Virus record (IMG/VR): IMGVR_UViG_3300042444_000144
Location: 1 to 35,122 of that record
Source of the DNA: a virus
Reading direction: 5' to 3' (one strand)
Length of the DNA: 35,122 bases
Below the pieces are notes generated by a model. That model did not search any database. It worked only from the letters and a program-made list of their open reading frames with translations, and was not told where the DNA came from. Position numbers and translations under genes: made by a program. Shown in pieces: positions 6,970-14,924 of the stretch; positions within the stretch are counted from its first letter, which is position 1; every line of letters begins with the position of its first letter.

Positions 6970-9900
6970 TACGCTGCCACCTTTCCGCCACCCTGGCCGA
7001 CAAGTTCCTTGACACCCTTCGCCGTGTCCTCTGCTGCCTTTGCAGTGCGTTCAGCCAGAGACGAGCCAAAGCCCATGCCGCCGAGATTGACCGACGAGAA
7101 GGTGCCGGCGACTTCGGCCTTGCTTGTTGCTGCGTCAGCACCAGCGGCACTGGCACCGGCTGTCGCTGCCTTCTCGCTAGGCGAAGCCGCATCTGCTCCG
7201 GTCGTGATTGCAATTTCCTCGGCTGCCTTCTTGGCGGCATCTCGCTCGGCTTGCTTTGCTGTCGTTAGTTCCGCAAGTTTTGCCTCTGCCGCCATCACGC
7301 CAGCGCGTCTCTCGTCTGCTAGCTGCTGGCTTGCAACCTGCCTCTCATCCTTTGTGGCCTGTGCGTCTGCTTGAACTGCGTCAACACGGTCCATCCGATC
7401 CTGCTCTGCCTGTGCGTTCTCTGCCGCCGCCTTGGCAGTGCGTCCCTCGACGCCTGGACGCTCTTGCCGTCTCTGCTCCGCCCGCGCGGCGTTCGCGTCC
7501 TTGATCTTCTGCACTCGCTCCTTCGTATCCTTGGCTCCAGTGATAAAGCCCTTCACCCTCGTCCATGCGATCTGGATGCCAGCCACAAGGTTGTCAAACG
7601 TCGCCATCACGCCGTTGGCGATGTTGTCAAAGAAGCCCATGATGAATGCACCCATCGTGTTGAGCAGTGCAGCCGAGTCGGTGTAGATCTTGTCCCACGC
7701 GATGTAGATGCCTGAGCCGATGTCGGTGAAAACGTCTTGAAACGCTGCCACCCACGGATCAACGTAGGACATCAACGCTTCAGTGCCACGCAGCCAGCCA
7801 GCGACAAGCCCGGCCCAGAGCACGTCCATCGCACCGGACAAGTCACCAGCAGCAACGGCTTCGTAGACGCCGTTGAAGGTGGTCGTGGCAGTCGTGGCGA
7901 GGTCGCCCAGGACGACGATGCCGTCAGAGACGGCAGTTGAGAATCCGCCAGCGATGGCACCGCCAGCCTCGGTCACGTAGCCAGCCAGCCCAGAGAACGC
8001 GCCGGCGATCTGCGGCCCGAACTGCTTGACGGCGACGCCGACGCCAACGGCAGCAGCAGACAAGAGCAGAAGCGGTGCCAGAGGCGCGAGCCACGCAGCT
8101 GCTACCGCAGCGGCAGACGCCACAGAGCCAGCGACAGCCATCGCAGTCGCAGCCAAATATGTGCCGATGCCCGCCACCGCAGAGCCGACGAATGCCGCCA
8201 CGCCACGAGCAGCCGAGCCAAGCCACGCTGCCGACATCGCAGCGGTTGACGCAATCGTCTTGCCGACAGCACCCGTGAGGTTGGCGGCGTACTGTGCCAT
8301 CCGCGCTGACGCACCCGTTGCCCACCACACGAAAGACTTGTAGGTGAGCGTCAGCCCGCCGACGATGTCGCCGACGAAGCGAGCCATGCCGGAACCAGAC
8401 ACGGCAAACATTGCACCACGCAGAGCACTCGACGCCATCACGACGCCGTTGAGTCCTCGAATCGTTGCAGAAAAGAATCCAGCGCCAGCAGCGATTCCGC
8501 GATTGAATCCCGTGAAGAACACCGGGAACATTGCCGCAGCAGCAGCCGAGGCGGCACCGCTCATCCGCGCAAAGCCTGCGGCACTGGATGCGGCGAAGCC
8601 TGCCAACGCCGTAGCGGATGACGCTGCAAAGCCAGCCATCGCACTGCCAGCCGTGGCGGCAAACGATGCAACAGACGCAGACGCCGCCAGCATTGACGAG
8701 CCGATTGTGCTTGCCAGCTTGATCGTCGCAGGCATCGCCAGCGCGAAGCTCTTGCCCACGCCAGTGACAGTACCCATGAGCATCGTCAGAGGCGACAAGG
8801 CGAACGCTGCCGCCTTGCCGATCCCAGCGAACCCGAACGAAGTCACCTGTAGCGAAATGCCAAGCCCGACCATCGCACCGCCGACCGCGACCGCAGCCAC
8901 AGCGAACTGTGCAAACGCCGCAACGGCTTCCTTGTTGTCAGTCGCCAGCTTCGTCAGCCCGTCAATGAAGCCAGTGATGAACGGCAACGCACCCGCGAGA
9001 GCCGGTGCCACGGCATCCGTAATGGCAATCGCCATGCGCTGCATTGCCGCCAGCACGATGCCGAACGAGCCAACCAGGCCCGACATCACCAGCTTGTACT
9101 TCTCGCCCACTGGCAGAGCGGATGCCATCGCGTCTCGCATGCCGTTAAATCCATCCACGCCTTCAGACGCGAGGATCGACGCGGCACGAATGGCATCAGC
9201 ACCGAAGATGCGGCGGAAGATGTCATCCTTCGCCGTCTGGTCAAGCCCGCCCATTGCCTGCGTGAGCGTGCCGATGATCTCCACCATCGGCTTCATCTGC
9301 CCGTCAGCACCACGGAACGAGGCGACAGAAAGCCCGAGTTGGTCAAGAGCACCCACGGCATCGTCAGCCGGTGCCATCAGCCGCATCAGCATCGTCTTGA
9401 CGCTGGTGCCTGCGTCACTGCCCTTCACGCCGTTATTGGCGAGGATCGCCAGCGTGGCAGACAAGTCCTCAATGCTCTGCCCCGCTAGGCCGGCGACGGC
9501 AGACGACATTGAGAACGCTTCCGACATCTGAGCGATTGAGGTGCTCGACGCATCCGCCGCCGAAGACAACGCATTGGCGGCGACGTCCGATGACACCTTG
9601 AACACGTTCATGGCGTCCGACATCACCACAGCCGCCTGGGCAACGTCCATTTCGCCGACCTTGGCAAACTCTAGCGCCGTCTTGCCGGCACCGCCAAGCA
9701 CGGCATCAAGAGACATGCCAGCCTTCAGCAGTTCAAGCATGCCCTGAGCCGCCTCGGTAGGCCCGACGCCGAGAGCCTGCGACATCGCCATAGACGATGC
9801 CTTGATCTGGTCGATCTGCGCCGACGTCGCACCCGTGCTCGCCCGAATGTTGAGCAGCGTGGACTCAAACGCTGCACCCTGACGCACGGCAGCGGCAATC

Positions 9901-10070
9901 GGTGCCGCCATGCCGATGCCAGCTGCCGCCAGCTTGCCGCCACCCGACGCAAGCGAGCGACCCATATTGCCGAGCGACTTATTGACCTTGGTCAGTGCCG
10001 AGAAAAACTTCCTTGGATCGGCACCGATCTCAACAAACACGCCACCGGCTCTGACTGCTCCAGCACTCAT
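6969..10070 (-). CDS. Tape measure protein
   Basis: The longest gene: 1033 residues of alanine-, glycine- and serine-rich helical sequence. The first about 350 residues resemble the phage TP901-type tape measure core (RQGAAFESTLLNIRASTGAT, MLELLKAGMSLD, NGVKGSDAGTSVKTMLMRL). Hydrophobic stretches follow at about 365-700, and the C-terminal 250 residues are charged coiled coil (ERVQKIKDANAARAEQRRQE). It sets tail length and passes into the tube; at about 1.5 angstrom per residue, a general rule, the tail would be near 150 nm. It starts inside the ATGA overlap with the end of the chaperone extension frame, the classic place. Confidence 0.95.
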   Translation of the reverse strand: MSAGAVRAGGVFVEIGADPRKFFSALTKVNKSLGNMGRSLASGGGKLAAAGIGMAAPIAAAVRQGAAFESTLLNIRASTGATSAQIDQIKASSMAMSQALGVGPTEAAQGMLELLKAGMSLDAVLGGAGKTALEFAKVGEMDVAQAAVVMSDAMNVFKVSSDVAANALSSAADASSTSIAQMSEAFSMSSAVAGLAGQSIEDLSATLAILANNGVKGSDAGTSVKTMLMRLMAPADDAVGALDQLGLSVASFRGADGQMKPMVEIIGTLTQAMGGLDQTAKDDIFRRIFGADAIRAASILASEGVDGFNGMRDAMASALPVGEKYKLVMSGLVGSFGIVLAAMQRMAIAITDAVAPALAGALPFITGFIDGLTKLATDNKEAVAAFAQFAVAAVAVGGAMVGLGISLQVTSFGFAGIGKAAAFALSPLTMLMGTVTGVGKSFALAMPATIKLASTIGSSMLAASASVASFAATAGSAMAGFAASSATALAGFAASSAAGFARMSGAASAAAAAMFPVFFTGFNRGIAAGAGFFSATIRGLNGVVMASSALRGAMFAVSGSGMARFVGDIVGGLTLTYKSFVWWATGASARMAQYAANLTGAVGKTIASTAAMSAAWLGSAARGVAAFVGSAVAGIGTYLAATAMAVAGSVASAAAVAAAWLAPLAPLLLLSAAAVGVGVAVKQFGPQIAGAFSGLAGYVTEAGGAIAGGFSTAVSDGIVVLGDLATTATTTFNGVYEAVAAGDLSGAMDVLWAGLVAGWLRGTEALMSYVDPWVAAFQDVFTDIGSGIYIAWDKIYTDSAALLNTMGAFIMGFFDNIANGVMATFDNLVAGIQIAWTRVKGFITGAKDTKERVQKIKDANAARAEQRRQERPGVEGRTAKAAAENAQAEQDRMDRVDAVQADAQATKDERQVASQQLADERRAGVMAAEAKLAELTTAKQAERDAAKKAAEEIAITTGADAASPSEKAATAGASAAGADAATSKAEVAGTFSSVNLGGMGFGSSLAERTAKAAEDTAKGVKELVGQGGGKVAA

Positions 10071-10468
10071 ACGTGTTTCTGCCAGTCTTGCCCGAATAGG
10101 CGTTTTAGGTCATCAGGCGTCGCCTGTCTCGGCTTCGGTTTCTTTGCGTACGGATTCAGCTTGCGAGGGTCTGCCTTCGGCGAATTCTTGTCTCGGTTGA
10201 TGTTGGCTTGCTGTGCGAGGATGTTCGCCGTGTGCCACCAATCGTGCTCTAGGCGGCTGTCACGAGCGGCGAAGAGTTGCCTGACGGTCCACTTGCCTGG
10301 GTAGACTCCGAGGATTCCTGCGGCCTCCCAGATGGCGTCCCAGACGCTCCTGCGAGGCTCTCCACCGTCGCCTTCTCCAGGCCCGCCTCCGCTCTGCCGA
10401 GCATCTCGTTGGCTACCTCGTCCATCTTGGCGGCCAACAGCCCGATCATCTTGCGGAGGCGCTGGGGG
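10067..10468 (-). CDS. Tail assembly chaperone extension (gpT-like), made by -1 frameshift
   Basis: In the -1 frame relative to the chaperone gene, 133 codons run open from the slippery site to a TGA at 10067. The sequence is not random: after a G/P/R-rich linker it reads VWDAIWEAAGILGVYPGKW, then TVRQLFAARDSRLEHDWWHT, then KLNPYAKK and DDLKRLFGQDW. The VWDAIWEAAG and HDWWHTA motifs are typical of phage gpT-like extensions that recruit tail tube and tape measure. No start codon with a binding site was found for it, so it is most likely made only as a fusion of 113 + 133 = 246 residues. The end overlaps the tape measure start by ATGA. Confidence 0.85.
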   Translation of the reverse strand, partial: PPAPPQDDRAVGRQDGRGSQRDARQSGGGPGEGDGGEPRRSVWDAIWEAAGILGVYPGKWTVRQLFAARDSRLEHDWWHTANILAQQANINRDKNSPKADPRKLNPYAKKPKPRQATPDDLKRLFGQDWQKHV

Positions 10469-10806
10469 AAAAAATCGACAAGCTCCTGCTCTAGCGCCTT
10501 CGTCGCAGCGTCTAGCGAATCGCCACGCAGACCGTCAAGGAAATCCTCTCTCGACAGCCCCTTCGCTTCGATCTGCTTGGTGAGCATTGCGTAGAGGATC
10601 TCGCCAATCTTGGCGTACTGGCTTCGCAGCACTTGGAACGTCTGCGAGATGTTCGCAGCGTCCACCATGTCGAACGGCACAGCCTTACGCTCGCCGCTCT
10701 CTTCGTCCACAACATCGACCGTGACGTTGTCACGGACACGCAGCGCCGACGCCACCGTCAACGCCACCTGCCACGGCCTGCCTTGGTCATCACGGAACTC
10801 ACGCAT
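10249..10806 (-). CDS. Tail assembly chaperone (gpG-like)
   Basis: A 185-residue mostly helical protein: MREFRDDQGRPWQVALTV, then a helical core (EILYAMLTKQIEAKG, ALEQELVDFFPQRLRKMIG) and a Ser/Gly-rich tail. It sits between the tail-tube genes and the tape measure, where lambda-type phages encode gpG, the chaperone that keeps the tape measure soluble. Lysis of the reading frame at a TTTTTTC run (10474-10468, codons D-F-F) lets a share of ribosomes continue in the -1 frame and make the longer gpGT form. The last 70 codons overlap the extension frame. Confidence 0.88.
   Translation of the reverse strand: MREFRDDQGRPWQVALTVASALRVRDNVTVDVVDEESGERKAVPFDMVDAANISQTFQVLRSQYAKIGEILYAMLTKQIEAKGLSREDFLDGLRGDSLDAATKALEQELVDFFPQRLRKMIGLLAAKMDEVANEMLGRAEAGLEKATVESLAGASGTPSGRPQESSESTQASGPSGNSSPLVTAA
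10468..10474 (-). promoter_or_regulatory. -1 ribosomal frameshift site TTTTTTC
   Basis: On the minus strand the chaperone reads GAT TTT TTC CCC CAG. T TTT TTC fits the X XXY YYZ rule for tandem -1 slippage, with the P and A site codons TTT and TTC both able to re-pair. The new frame (CCC CCA GCG ...) stays open for 133 codons and enters clear gpT-like sequence. The site is in the place where lambda-type phages frameshift. No stimulatory structure was computed. Confidence 0.82.
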
Positions 10807-10810
10807 CCCA

Positions 10811-11173
10811 CTACCTCGCCAATCTAGGATCAGTCATCCGGCCTTCAAGCGTGAACGTCGCCACGCCATCAATCGGATCGCTCTCGCTGATGCCTGTCAT
10901 CACTGCGAGAAATGAAAACCCTGCGGCCCCGCCGTATACAGTGAAAGTCCCGCCCGTGTGCATTTTCTCAAACGCCGTGCCGAGATCCGACACGTTATTG
11001 AGTTCGACGCTCACGGCGCAGTCGTATCCAGTGCTGTAGGTCGCTGCGTACCGACTGCCGTACGGGTTGACGTCGATCGTGCGTGCCGACTCCGTCAGCG
11101 TCACGTTGCGAGCGCTGGCGATGTAGCCGCCATCAAGCATGATGGAACAGTCTTTCCCCAGCGTGATCGCCAC
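10811..11173 (-). CDS. Tail-tube-like protein, copy 3
   Basis: A 120-residue beta-rich protein starting MAITLGKDCSIML, from a GTG that overlaps the previous stop (TAGTG). The core has SARNVTLTESARTIDVNPYG, GTFTVYGG and DPIDGVATFTLEG. The same plan, a SLGKD-type opening, an ELE/ECxD-type mid-strand and a PxDGxxTFT closing strand, is shared with the two genes before it. Tail-tube proteins of siphoviruses are of this size and lie just before the chaperone gene, so this is most likely a tube or tube-related (initiator or terminator) protein. Which of the three forms the main tube is not decided by sequence. Confidence 0.72.
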   Translation of the reverse strand: MAITLGKDCSIMLDGGYIASARNVTLTESARTIDVNPYGSRYAATYSTGYDCAVSVELNNVSDLGTAFEKMHTGGTFTVYGGAAGFSFLAVMTGISESDPIDGVATFTLEGRMTDPRLAR

Positions 11174-11496
11174 TAGAACTCCTTGGCGGTCACGTTGTAG
11201 GTGACGGCGCCGTCAACGCCAATGTTCTCCGACACGCTCATGATCGAAAACGAGCCAGAGGTGCCGGCAGCAGTCAGCGAGGTGATGAGCCCGTCAGGGT
11301 CGTGGCACTCAATTTCCCACGTCTTCGTCACGAAGCCGGCACGACTAACCCTGCGGCCAGGAGCACCGGCAGAGCCGCCGACGTTGGAGCGGTTTGAGAT
11401 GTCAATCGTCTCGCACTCCTCGGTGAAGCTCGCCGAGATGATGCCTTCGCCAAACGGAGGAGCGGACGCTGCGTCTTTTCCGAGAGAAATTGCCAT
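11173..11496 (-). CDS. Tail-tube-like protein, copy 2
   Basis: A 107-residue paralogue of its neighbours: MAISLGKDAASAPPFG at the start, EECETIDISNRSNVGG, a conserved-looking WEIECHDPDGL strand, and a GAVTYNV close. The gap to the upstream gene is 24 bases and carries CACAGGAAAACG as a possible ribosome binding region. The insertion of a Gly/Arg-rich segment (GAPGRRVSRAG) distinguishes it from copies 1 and 3. Probably a tail-tube component. Confidence 0.7.
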   Translation of the reverse strand: MAISLGKDAASAPPFGEGIISASFTEECETIDISNRSNVGGSAGAPGRRVSRAGFVTKTWEIECHDPDGLITSLTAAGTSGSFSIMSVSENIGVDGAVTYNVTAKEF

Positions 11497-11520
11497 TGGT
11501 TCGTTTTCCTGTGAGAGTGA

Positions 11521-11853
11521 TTAGGCGCTGACGGTACGCGAGCCGCTGACGGTGAAAGTGATAATGCCGTCGAGCGGCTGGCTCTGGGCAATGTTGGTGC
11601 AGATGTACGTGGCGTTGCCGGTCTGCGTGCCGCTGATGGTGAACGTGCCGCCGATGCTGACGCCTGGAGCGTCCACACACTCAAGCTCAATCGTCTGCTC
11701 GATGAGAGCCTTGCGGAACTTGCGGGACGTGTCGCCGAACTTGGTGACGTCAACGTCTGACGCCGAGTTGGTGACGGTGCATGACCGAGCGTTCGCGACG
11801 CCCGTGATAGTCACGTCTTTGCCGAGCGTGATTTCAACTGAGCCAATTGGCAT
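11521..11853 (-). CDS. Tail-tube-like protein, copy 1
   Basis: From the ATG at 11853 the frame gives 110 residues: MPIGSVEITLGKDVTITG, ARSCTVTNSASDVDVTKFGD, IELECVDAPGV, GTFTISGTQTG and PLDGIITFTVSG. The longer frame back to 11991 crosses the intergenic region and has poor composition. It opens the tail-tube group after a 91-base gap that contains the ACGGCATACCCGGTCT motif, so it may begin its own transcript or processed mRNA. Most likely a tail-tube protein; being first and having the most regular beta pattern, it is my best candidate for the main tube. Confidence 0.72.
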   Translation of the reverse strand: MPIGSVEITLGKDVTITGVANARSCTVTNSASDVDVTKFGDTSRKFRKALIEQTIELECVDAPGVSIGGTFTISGTQTGNATYICTNIAQSQPLDGIITFTVSGSRTVSA

Positions 11854-11926
11854 GTGGTGCCCTCTCGTGTGCGAGTGCCAGCGGTGCGGCTGGTTCGCCC
11901 ACGGTATGGGCAGGCAGGCGGAATTT

Positions 11927-11942
11927 AGACCGGGTATGCCGT
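11927..11942 (-). promoter_or_regulatory. Intergenic motif ACGGCATACCCGGTCT, copy B
   Basis: The 16 bases, read on the minus strand, are identical to those at 25138-25153. They lie just after the stop of the HK97 gp10-like gene and 74 bases before the first tail-tube-like start. A variant (GGCATAGCCGGTC) is at 17783. Exact repetition in non-coding gaps of a compact genome suggests a promoter, a protein site or an RNA-processing site. Confidence 0.5.
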
Positions 11943-11944
11943 GG

Positions 11945-12763
11945 CTAGTTTCTCGCCAGCATGTTCCGCCACTTCTCGTTAGCCTTGGCAACGGCGGCGT
12001 CTACACGCTTCGATCCTGCCATGAACGGGCGGGCCGGATAGCGAGCCATGCGGGTGATCGACGTGCGTTCCCAGTTGCGGCTGTTCTTGAATCGCCCAGC
12101 CTTGTCGATCTGCCAGATGAGAGCACCGTATTCGTACTGGTTCGCTTGCGGCAGCGACGAAGTGTATCGCCCTCGCTCGTCACGCCCTTGGCGTCCGTTG
12201 CCGCGCTTCCGCAGGTACGCATTGCGTGCCGCTCCGACGCCGATACGCCATGCCGTCTGTTTCACGGTGCCGCCCATCTGGTGCAGCTGTGCCAGCCAGG
12301 GCTTCGTCTTGTACGTCCCGATCACGGCAGTGACACGGGCCGGATCGTAGAAGTCCATGATGTCGTAATAGAACCACCGCCTTGGCGACCACGACTTGAC
12401 AGGCTTCCCTGCTGCCCTTGGCTCACCGGAAGAGTATCCAGTGATGTCGAGGTACAGACCGCCGACAAACTCAATCGGCTTGCCCCGCCCCATCCGCTTC
12501 CGTGCCGCCGCCGATGTCTTTGGTGGGCTTTGACCGATGCCCTTCTGGGCGGCCTGTTTGATGTCGTGCCCGAGGTTTGACAACACCTTGGCATTCATCT
12601 TGCCGATCATCTTCGCCACCTTCGGGCGATCAAAGAAGTTGCCCCTGATCGACGCCCGCAGCCGGAGCCGCCCGAGCGTGTCCGCAGACATCTCCCGGCG
12701 ATTGCCGCCGATCATGCCGGGACGGATAAACGCCCGGCTCATGCCAGAAAGAATCGACGGCAT
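11945..12763 (-). CDS. HK97 gp10 / minor tail Z-like protein
   Basis: A 272-residue basic protein. Features are a helical start (SILSGMSRAFIRPGMIGG), KVLSNLGHDIKQAAQKGIG, many Arg/Lys residues through the middle, WFYYDIMDFYDP, and the closing pattern ARYPARPFMAGSKRVDAA, which is the typical C-terminal RPF signature of the HK97 gp10 / lambda gpZ group. These proteins help complete the tail end that joins the head. Position between the tail-completion gene and the tube genes agrees. The insertion between the two halves makes it longer than the usual about 130-190 residues. Confidence 0.78.
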   Translation of the reverse strand: MPSILSGMSRAFIRPGMIGGNRREMSADTLGRLRLRASIRGNFFDRPKVAKMIGKMNAKVLSNLGHDIKQAAQKGIGQSPPKTSAAARKRMGRGKPIEFVGGLYLDITGYSSGEPRAAGKPVKSWSPRRWFYYDIMDFYDPARVTAVIGTYKTKPWLAQLHQMGGTVKQTAWRIGVGAARNAYLRKRGNGRQGRDERGRYTSSLPQANQYEYGALIWQIDKAGRFKNSRNWERTSITRMARYPARPFMAGSKRVDAAVAKANEKWRNMLARN

Positions 12764-12772
12764 AGCAGCCTC

Positions 12773-13240
12773 CTAGACGGTCGGCGTCGGCAGCACGTTT
12801 GTCTCGAACACCCGATAAGTCGCCGTGATCACCGCACGCCAGACGTTCCGCTCTGTCAGTGCGTCGTCAGGGTTCAGGTCGATTCCCACCGCCTGCGGGC
12901 TCGTGACGCCAGCCGGCCACGTGACGCCAGCGCCAAACGAATGGGCACGCACCTGGAGCATGACGCTGTCGGCCAGGTCGAGCATTCCATCAACATCTGC
13001 ATCAGTGCTCACATGCCGCCCGACGAACACAGACACCGTGTAGTCCACCTGCATCATCTGGCGACTGATTCGCGTCACGTCTGCGCTGCCAGGAATGACG
13101 AACACGCGAGGCGACGCCATCGCATCGACGTCAACATTGGCCCAGTTCTTACGCTCCACGACCGTGGACGTGATGCCCCACGTCACGGACTGCAAGCCAG
13201 TGGCGAGGCTGTCGGCGAGTGCTCGAAGTGTGCTGCTCAT
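12773..13240 (-). CDS. Probable tail terminator / tail completion protein
   Basis: A 155-residue protein: an N-terminal helix (MSSTLRALADSLATGL), then VERKNWANVDVDAMASPRVF, YTVSVFVGRHV and a helix with VDGMLDLADSVMLQVRA, and a final strand pattern WRAVITATYRVFE. This alternation resembles phage tail terminator proteins that cap the tube and dock to the head, and the gene is next to the gp10-like gene as expected. The assignment rests on fold pattern and place, not on a catalytic motif. Confidence 0.65.
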   Translation of the reverse strand: MSSTLRALADSLATGLQSVTWGITSTVVERKNWANVDVDAMASPRVFVIPGSADVTRISRQMMQVDYTVSVFVGRHVSTDADVDGMLDLADSVMLQVRAHSFGAGVTWPAGVTSPQAVGIDLNPDDALTERNVWRAVITATYRVFETNVLPTPTV

Positions 13241-13243
13241 GTA

Positions 13244-13372
13244 TCACCCAAAAGCGTTGACAATCGCCCGACCAATCACCCACCGCATCGCTGCCTGCCC
13301 CGCGCGAGCCGAGAGCAGCAGCGCGGACGCTGCGGCTGTGAGGATCGCGGCGAGGTAGATGGAGTCACGCAC
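13244..13372 (-). CDS. Tiny membrane protein, 42 residues
   Basis: A GTG at 13372, overlapping the upstream gene by 8 bases, opens a 42-codon frame that ends at 13244, just before the next ATG. The product starts RDSIYLAAILTAAASALLLS after the initiator, one clear hydrophobic helix, and ends in a basic amphipathic stretch (MRWVIGRAIVNAFG). The frame fills exactly the 124-base space between two good genes, which supports it. Function unknown; it may be a small virion or membrane factor. Confidence 0.5.
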   Translation of the reverse strand: MRDSIYLAAILTAAASALLLSARAGQAAMRWVIGRAIVNAFG

Positions 13373-13718
13373 CGGGAACCTCCACCCACGCCAGCGTAGT
13401 CTCGTCCCAATAGTGTCTGCCTTCCGGCTGCGGCGTCGGTGCCTGCCAATCGTGGTTCTCGTCGAGCGACCACGACGGAAACGGCTGCGGTGATACAAAC
13501 ACATCAGCCGACGAGTCGTAGGTAAAGCCGATGCCAGCGAATCGCCTGCGGATGCTGTTGTTGTAGCTCGTCTGCACCCAGCGACCACCAAGCAAAGACT
13601 GACAAAACGCGATCCCCTTGGACTCGCTTTCGACGCCGTTGTCGAGCAGTTCCGCGTTGGCGACAACGATCACCTGTGTCACCACGTTTTCGTCGTTGAG
13701 TTGTGCGAAGTGTGCCAT
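13365..13718 (-). CDS. Virion structural protein of the appendage cassette
   Basis: From ATG at 13718 (TGATG junction) the frame gives 117 residues: MAHFAQLNDENVVTQVIVVA, then ESKGIAFCQSLLGGRWVQTS and YNNSIRRRFAGIGFTYDSSA, and a C-terminal part rich in P and W (SPQPFPSWSLDENHDWQAP). This sequence plan, with a FAQ..ENVVTQVIVV start and WVQTSYN followed by GIGFTYD, is a common small virion protein of marine phages found among tail-fibre genes. The exact role is not known to me. Confidence 0.8.
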   Translation of the reverse strand: MAHFAQLNDENVVTQVIVVANAELLDNGVESESKGIAFCQSLLGGRWVQTSYNNSIRRRFAGIGFTYDSSADVFVSPQPFPSWSLDENHDWQAPTPQPEGRHYWDETTLAWVEVPGA

Positions 13719-14920
13719 CAGAACGTGATGCTCCCGGTGCCAGTGAACGTGTACCAGTTGTAACCGCCTGCCTGCGTCACGGTTGGCGAGCCGGTGGTTG
13801 CCGATGCGGCAACTGTAGTGCGGATGATCACTACGCCAGAGCCACCGGCACCGGAAGGTGCAGCCCAAGAGGCGCTGTCGCTCGCGCCGCCACCACCGCC
13901 GCCAGTGTTCGTCGCGCCAGCGTCACCGGCATACGAACCAGCGCCGCCGCCGCCGGAACCACCGGAGGCAGAGCCGGGGTGTATTCCGCCGCCTCCGCCG
14001 CCCGCATAGGTAACGCCGTTGAGCCACGATTGACCGTTGCCGCCGCTGCCAGCAGCCACGTTGGTGCCGTTACCTCCCACAGAGCCAGCACCGCCGCCAC
14101 CGCCGCCGGGGGCGTCTGTGCATGTGCCACCTGCGTTGCCTTGCCCAGCCGTGCCGGTCCCCGGCGACTGCTTGGGGTAGCCTCCACCCACACCGCCGCC
14201 CGAGCCGCCGTTGCCGCCAGCATTCGGCCCGCCGTTGGCAGCGTTGCCGCCACCGTATCCGCCGCCAACCGCCGTCAGCGACGATCCAAGAGAGGAGTTG
14301 GAGCCTTGGCTCCCCGGCACCCAATTGCCGGTGACGCCAGACGCTCCAGCACCGACAGTGACCACGTTGGTAGAGCCAACATCTAGCGTTGCTGTGCCGG
14401 TCAGCATTCCACCAGCGCCGCCGCCGCCACCATAGGTTTTGCCGCCGCTGCCACCGCCAGCGACAACAAGGTAAGCGACTGACACCCCGCTGCTTGGCGT
14501 AGCCGCGCTGCTCGCCGCCGAATACGCCCCCGTGCCGACGCCATTCACCGCTGCCACGCGAAACGTGTAGTCCGTGCCGTTTTGAAGCCCCGTCACCGTC
14601 GCGCTCGTTGCGGTCGAGACAGATCGCGTGAAGGTTGTCCACGATCCGCCGCTTGGCTGATATTGCACCGTGTAATCTACGATTGGTGTCTGAGAAAGAA
14701 CGCCCGTAGGCGCAGTCCACGCCACCACCACCTGCGCATTGCCAGCCGTCGCCGTCACGCTTGTCGGCGCAGGCGGCAAAAACAAATCCCAGCGAGCATC
14801 AGAGCCGCCGCCGGAAGCTGGCGTCAGTTCCCACACCGAGCCGCCAGCGTATGTGTAGCTTCTTCCGTTTTGCGTGGAGGTCTGGCCCACGGTGGGCGAT
14901 GATGGAAATGAGAATGGCAT
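13718..14920 (-). CDS. Fibronectin III plus glycine-rich adhesin-like protein
   Basis: A 400-residue protein. The N-terminus (PTVGQTSTQNGRSYTYAGG, VWELTPASGG) is an attachment-type start; residues about 51-143 are a fibronectin type III domain (PTSVTATAGNAQVVVAW ... GTDYTFRVAAVNGVGTG); residues about 148-365 are a very glycine-rich domain with GGGGGAGG, GGGGGGA and GYGGGN runs, introduced by VAYLVVAGGGSGG and closed by GVVIIRT; the tail ends YNWYTFTGTGSITF. Glycine-rich stretches of this kind form polyglycine-II sandwiches in T4-type gp38 adhesins. It is probably a receptor-binding or fibre-tip protein. The repeated DNA is coding and should not be taken for a non-coding repeat. Confidence 0.8.
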   Translation of the reverse strand: MPFSFPSSPTVGQTSTQNGRSYTYAGGSVWELTPASGGGSDARWDLFLPPAPTSVTATAGNAQVVVAWTAPTGVLSQTPIVDYTVQYQPSGGSWTTFTRSVSTATSATVTGLQNGTDYTFRVAAVNGVGTGAYSAASSAATPSSGVSVAYLVVAGGGSGGKTYGGGGGAGGMLTGTATLDVGSTNVVTVGAGASGVTGNWVPGSQGSNSSLGSSLTAVGGGYGGGNAANGGPNAGGNGGSGGGVGGGYPKQSPGTGTAGQGNAGGTCTDAPGGGGGGAGSVGGNGTNVAAGSGGNGQSWLNGVTYAGGGGGGIHPGSASGGSGGGGAGSYAGDAGATNTGGGGGGASDSASWAAPSGAGGSGVVIIRTTVAASATTGSPTVTQAGGYNWYTFTGTGSITF

Positions 14921-14924
14921 GGTG

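Noticed and set aside
8344-9531. 395-residue plus-strand frame over the tape measure
   Set aside because: Ala/Ser/Pro-rich antisense shadow of the tape measure; no ribosome site or family motifs.
13900-14450. Repetitive GC-rich stretch as minisatellite or CRISPR
   Set aside because: It encodes the glycine-rich domain in frame; no regular spacer pattern.
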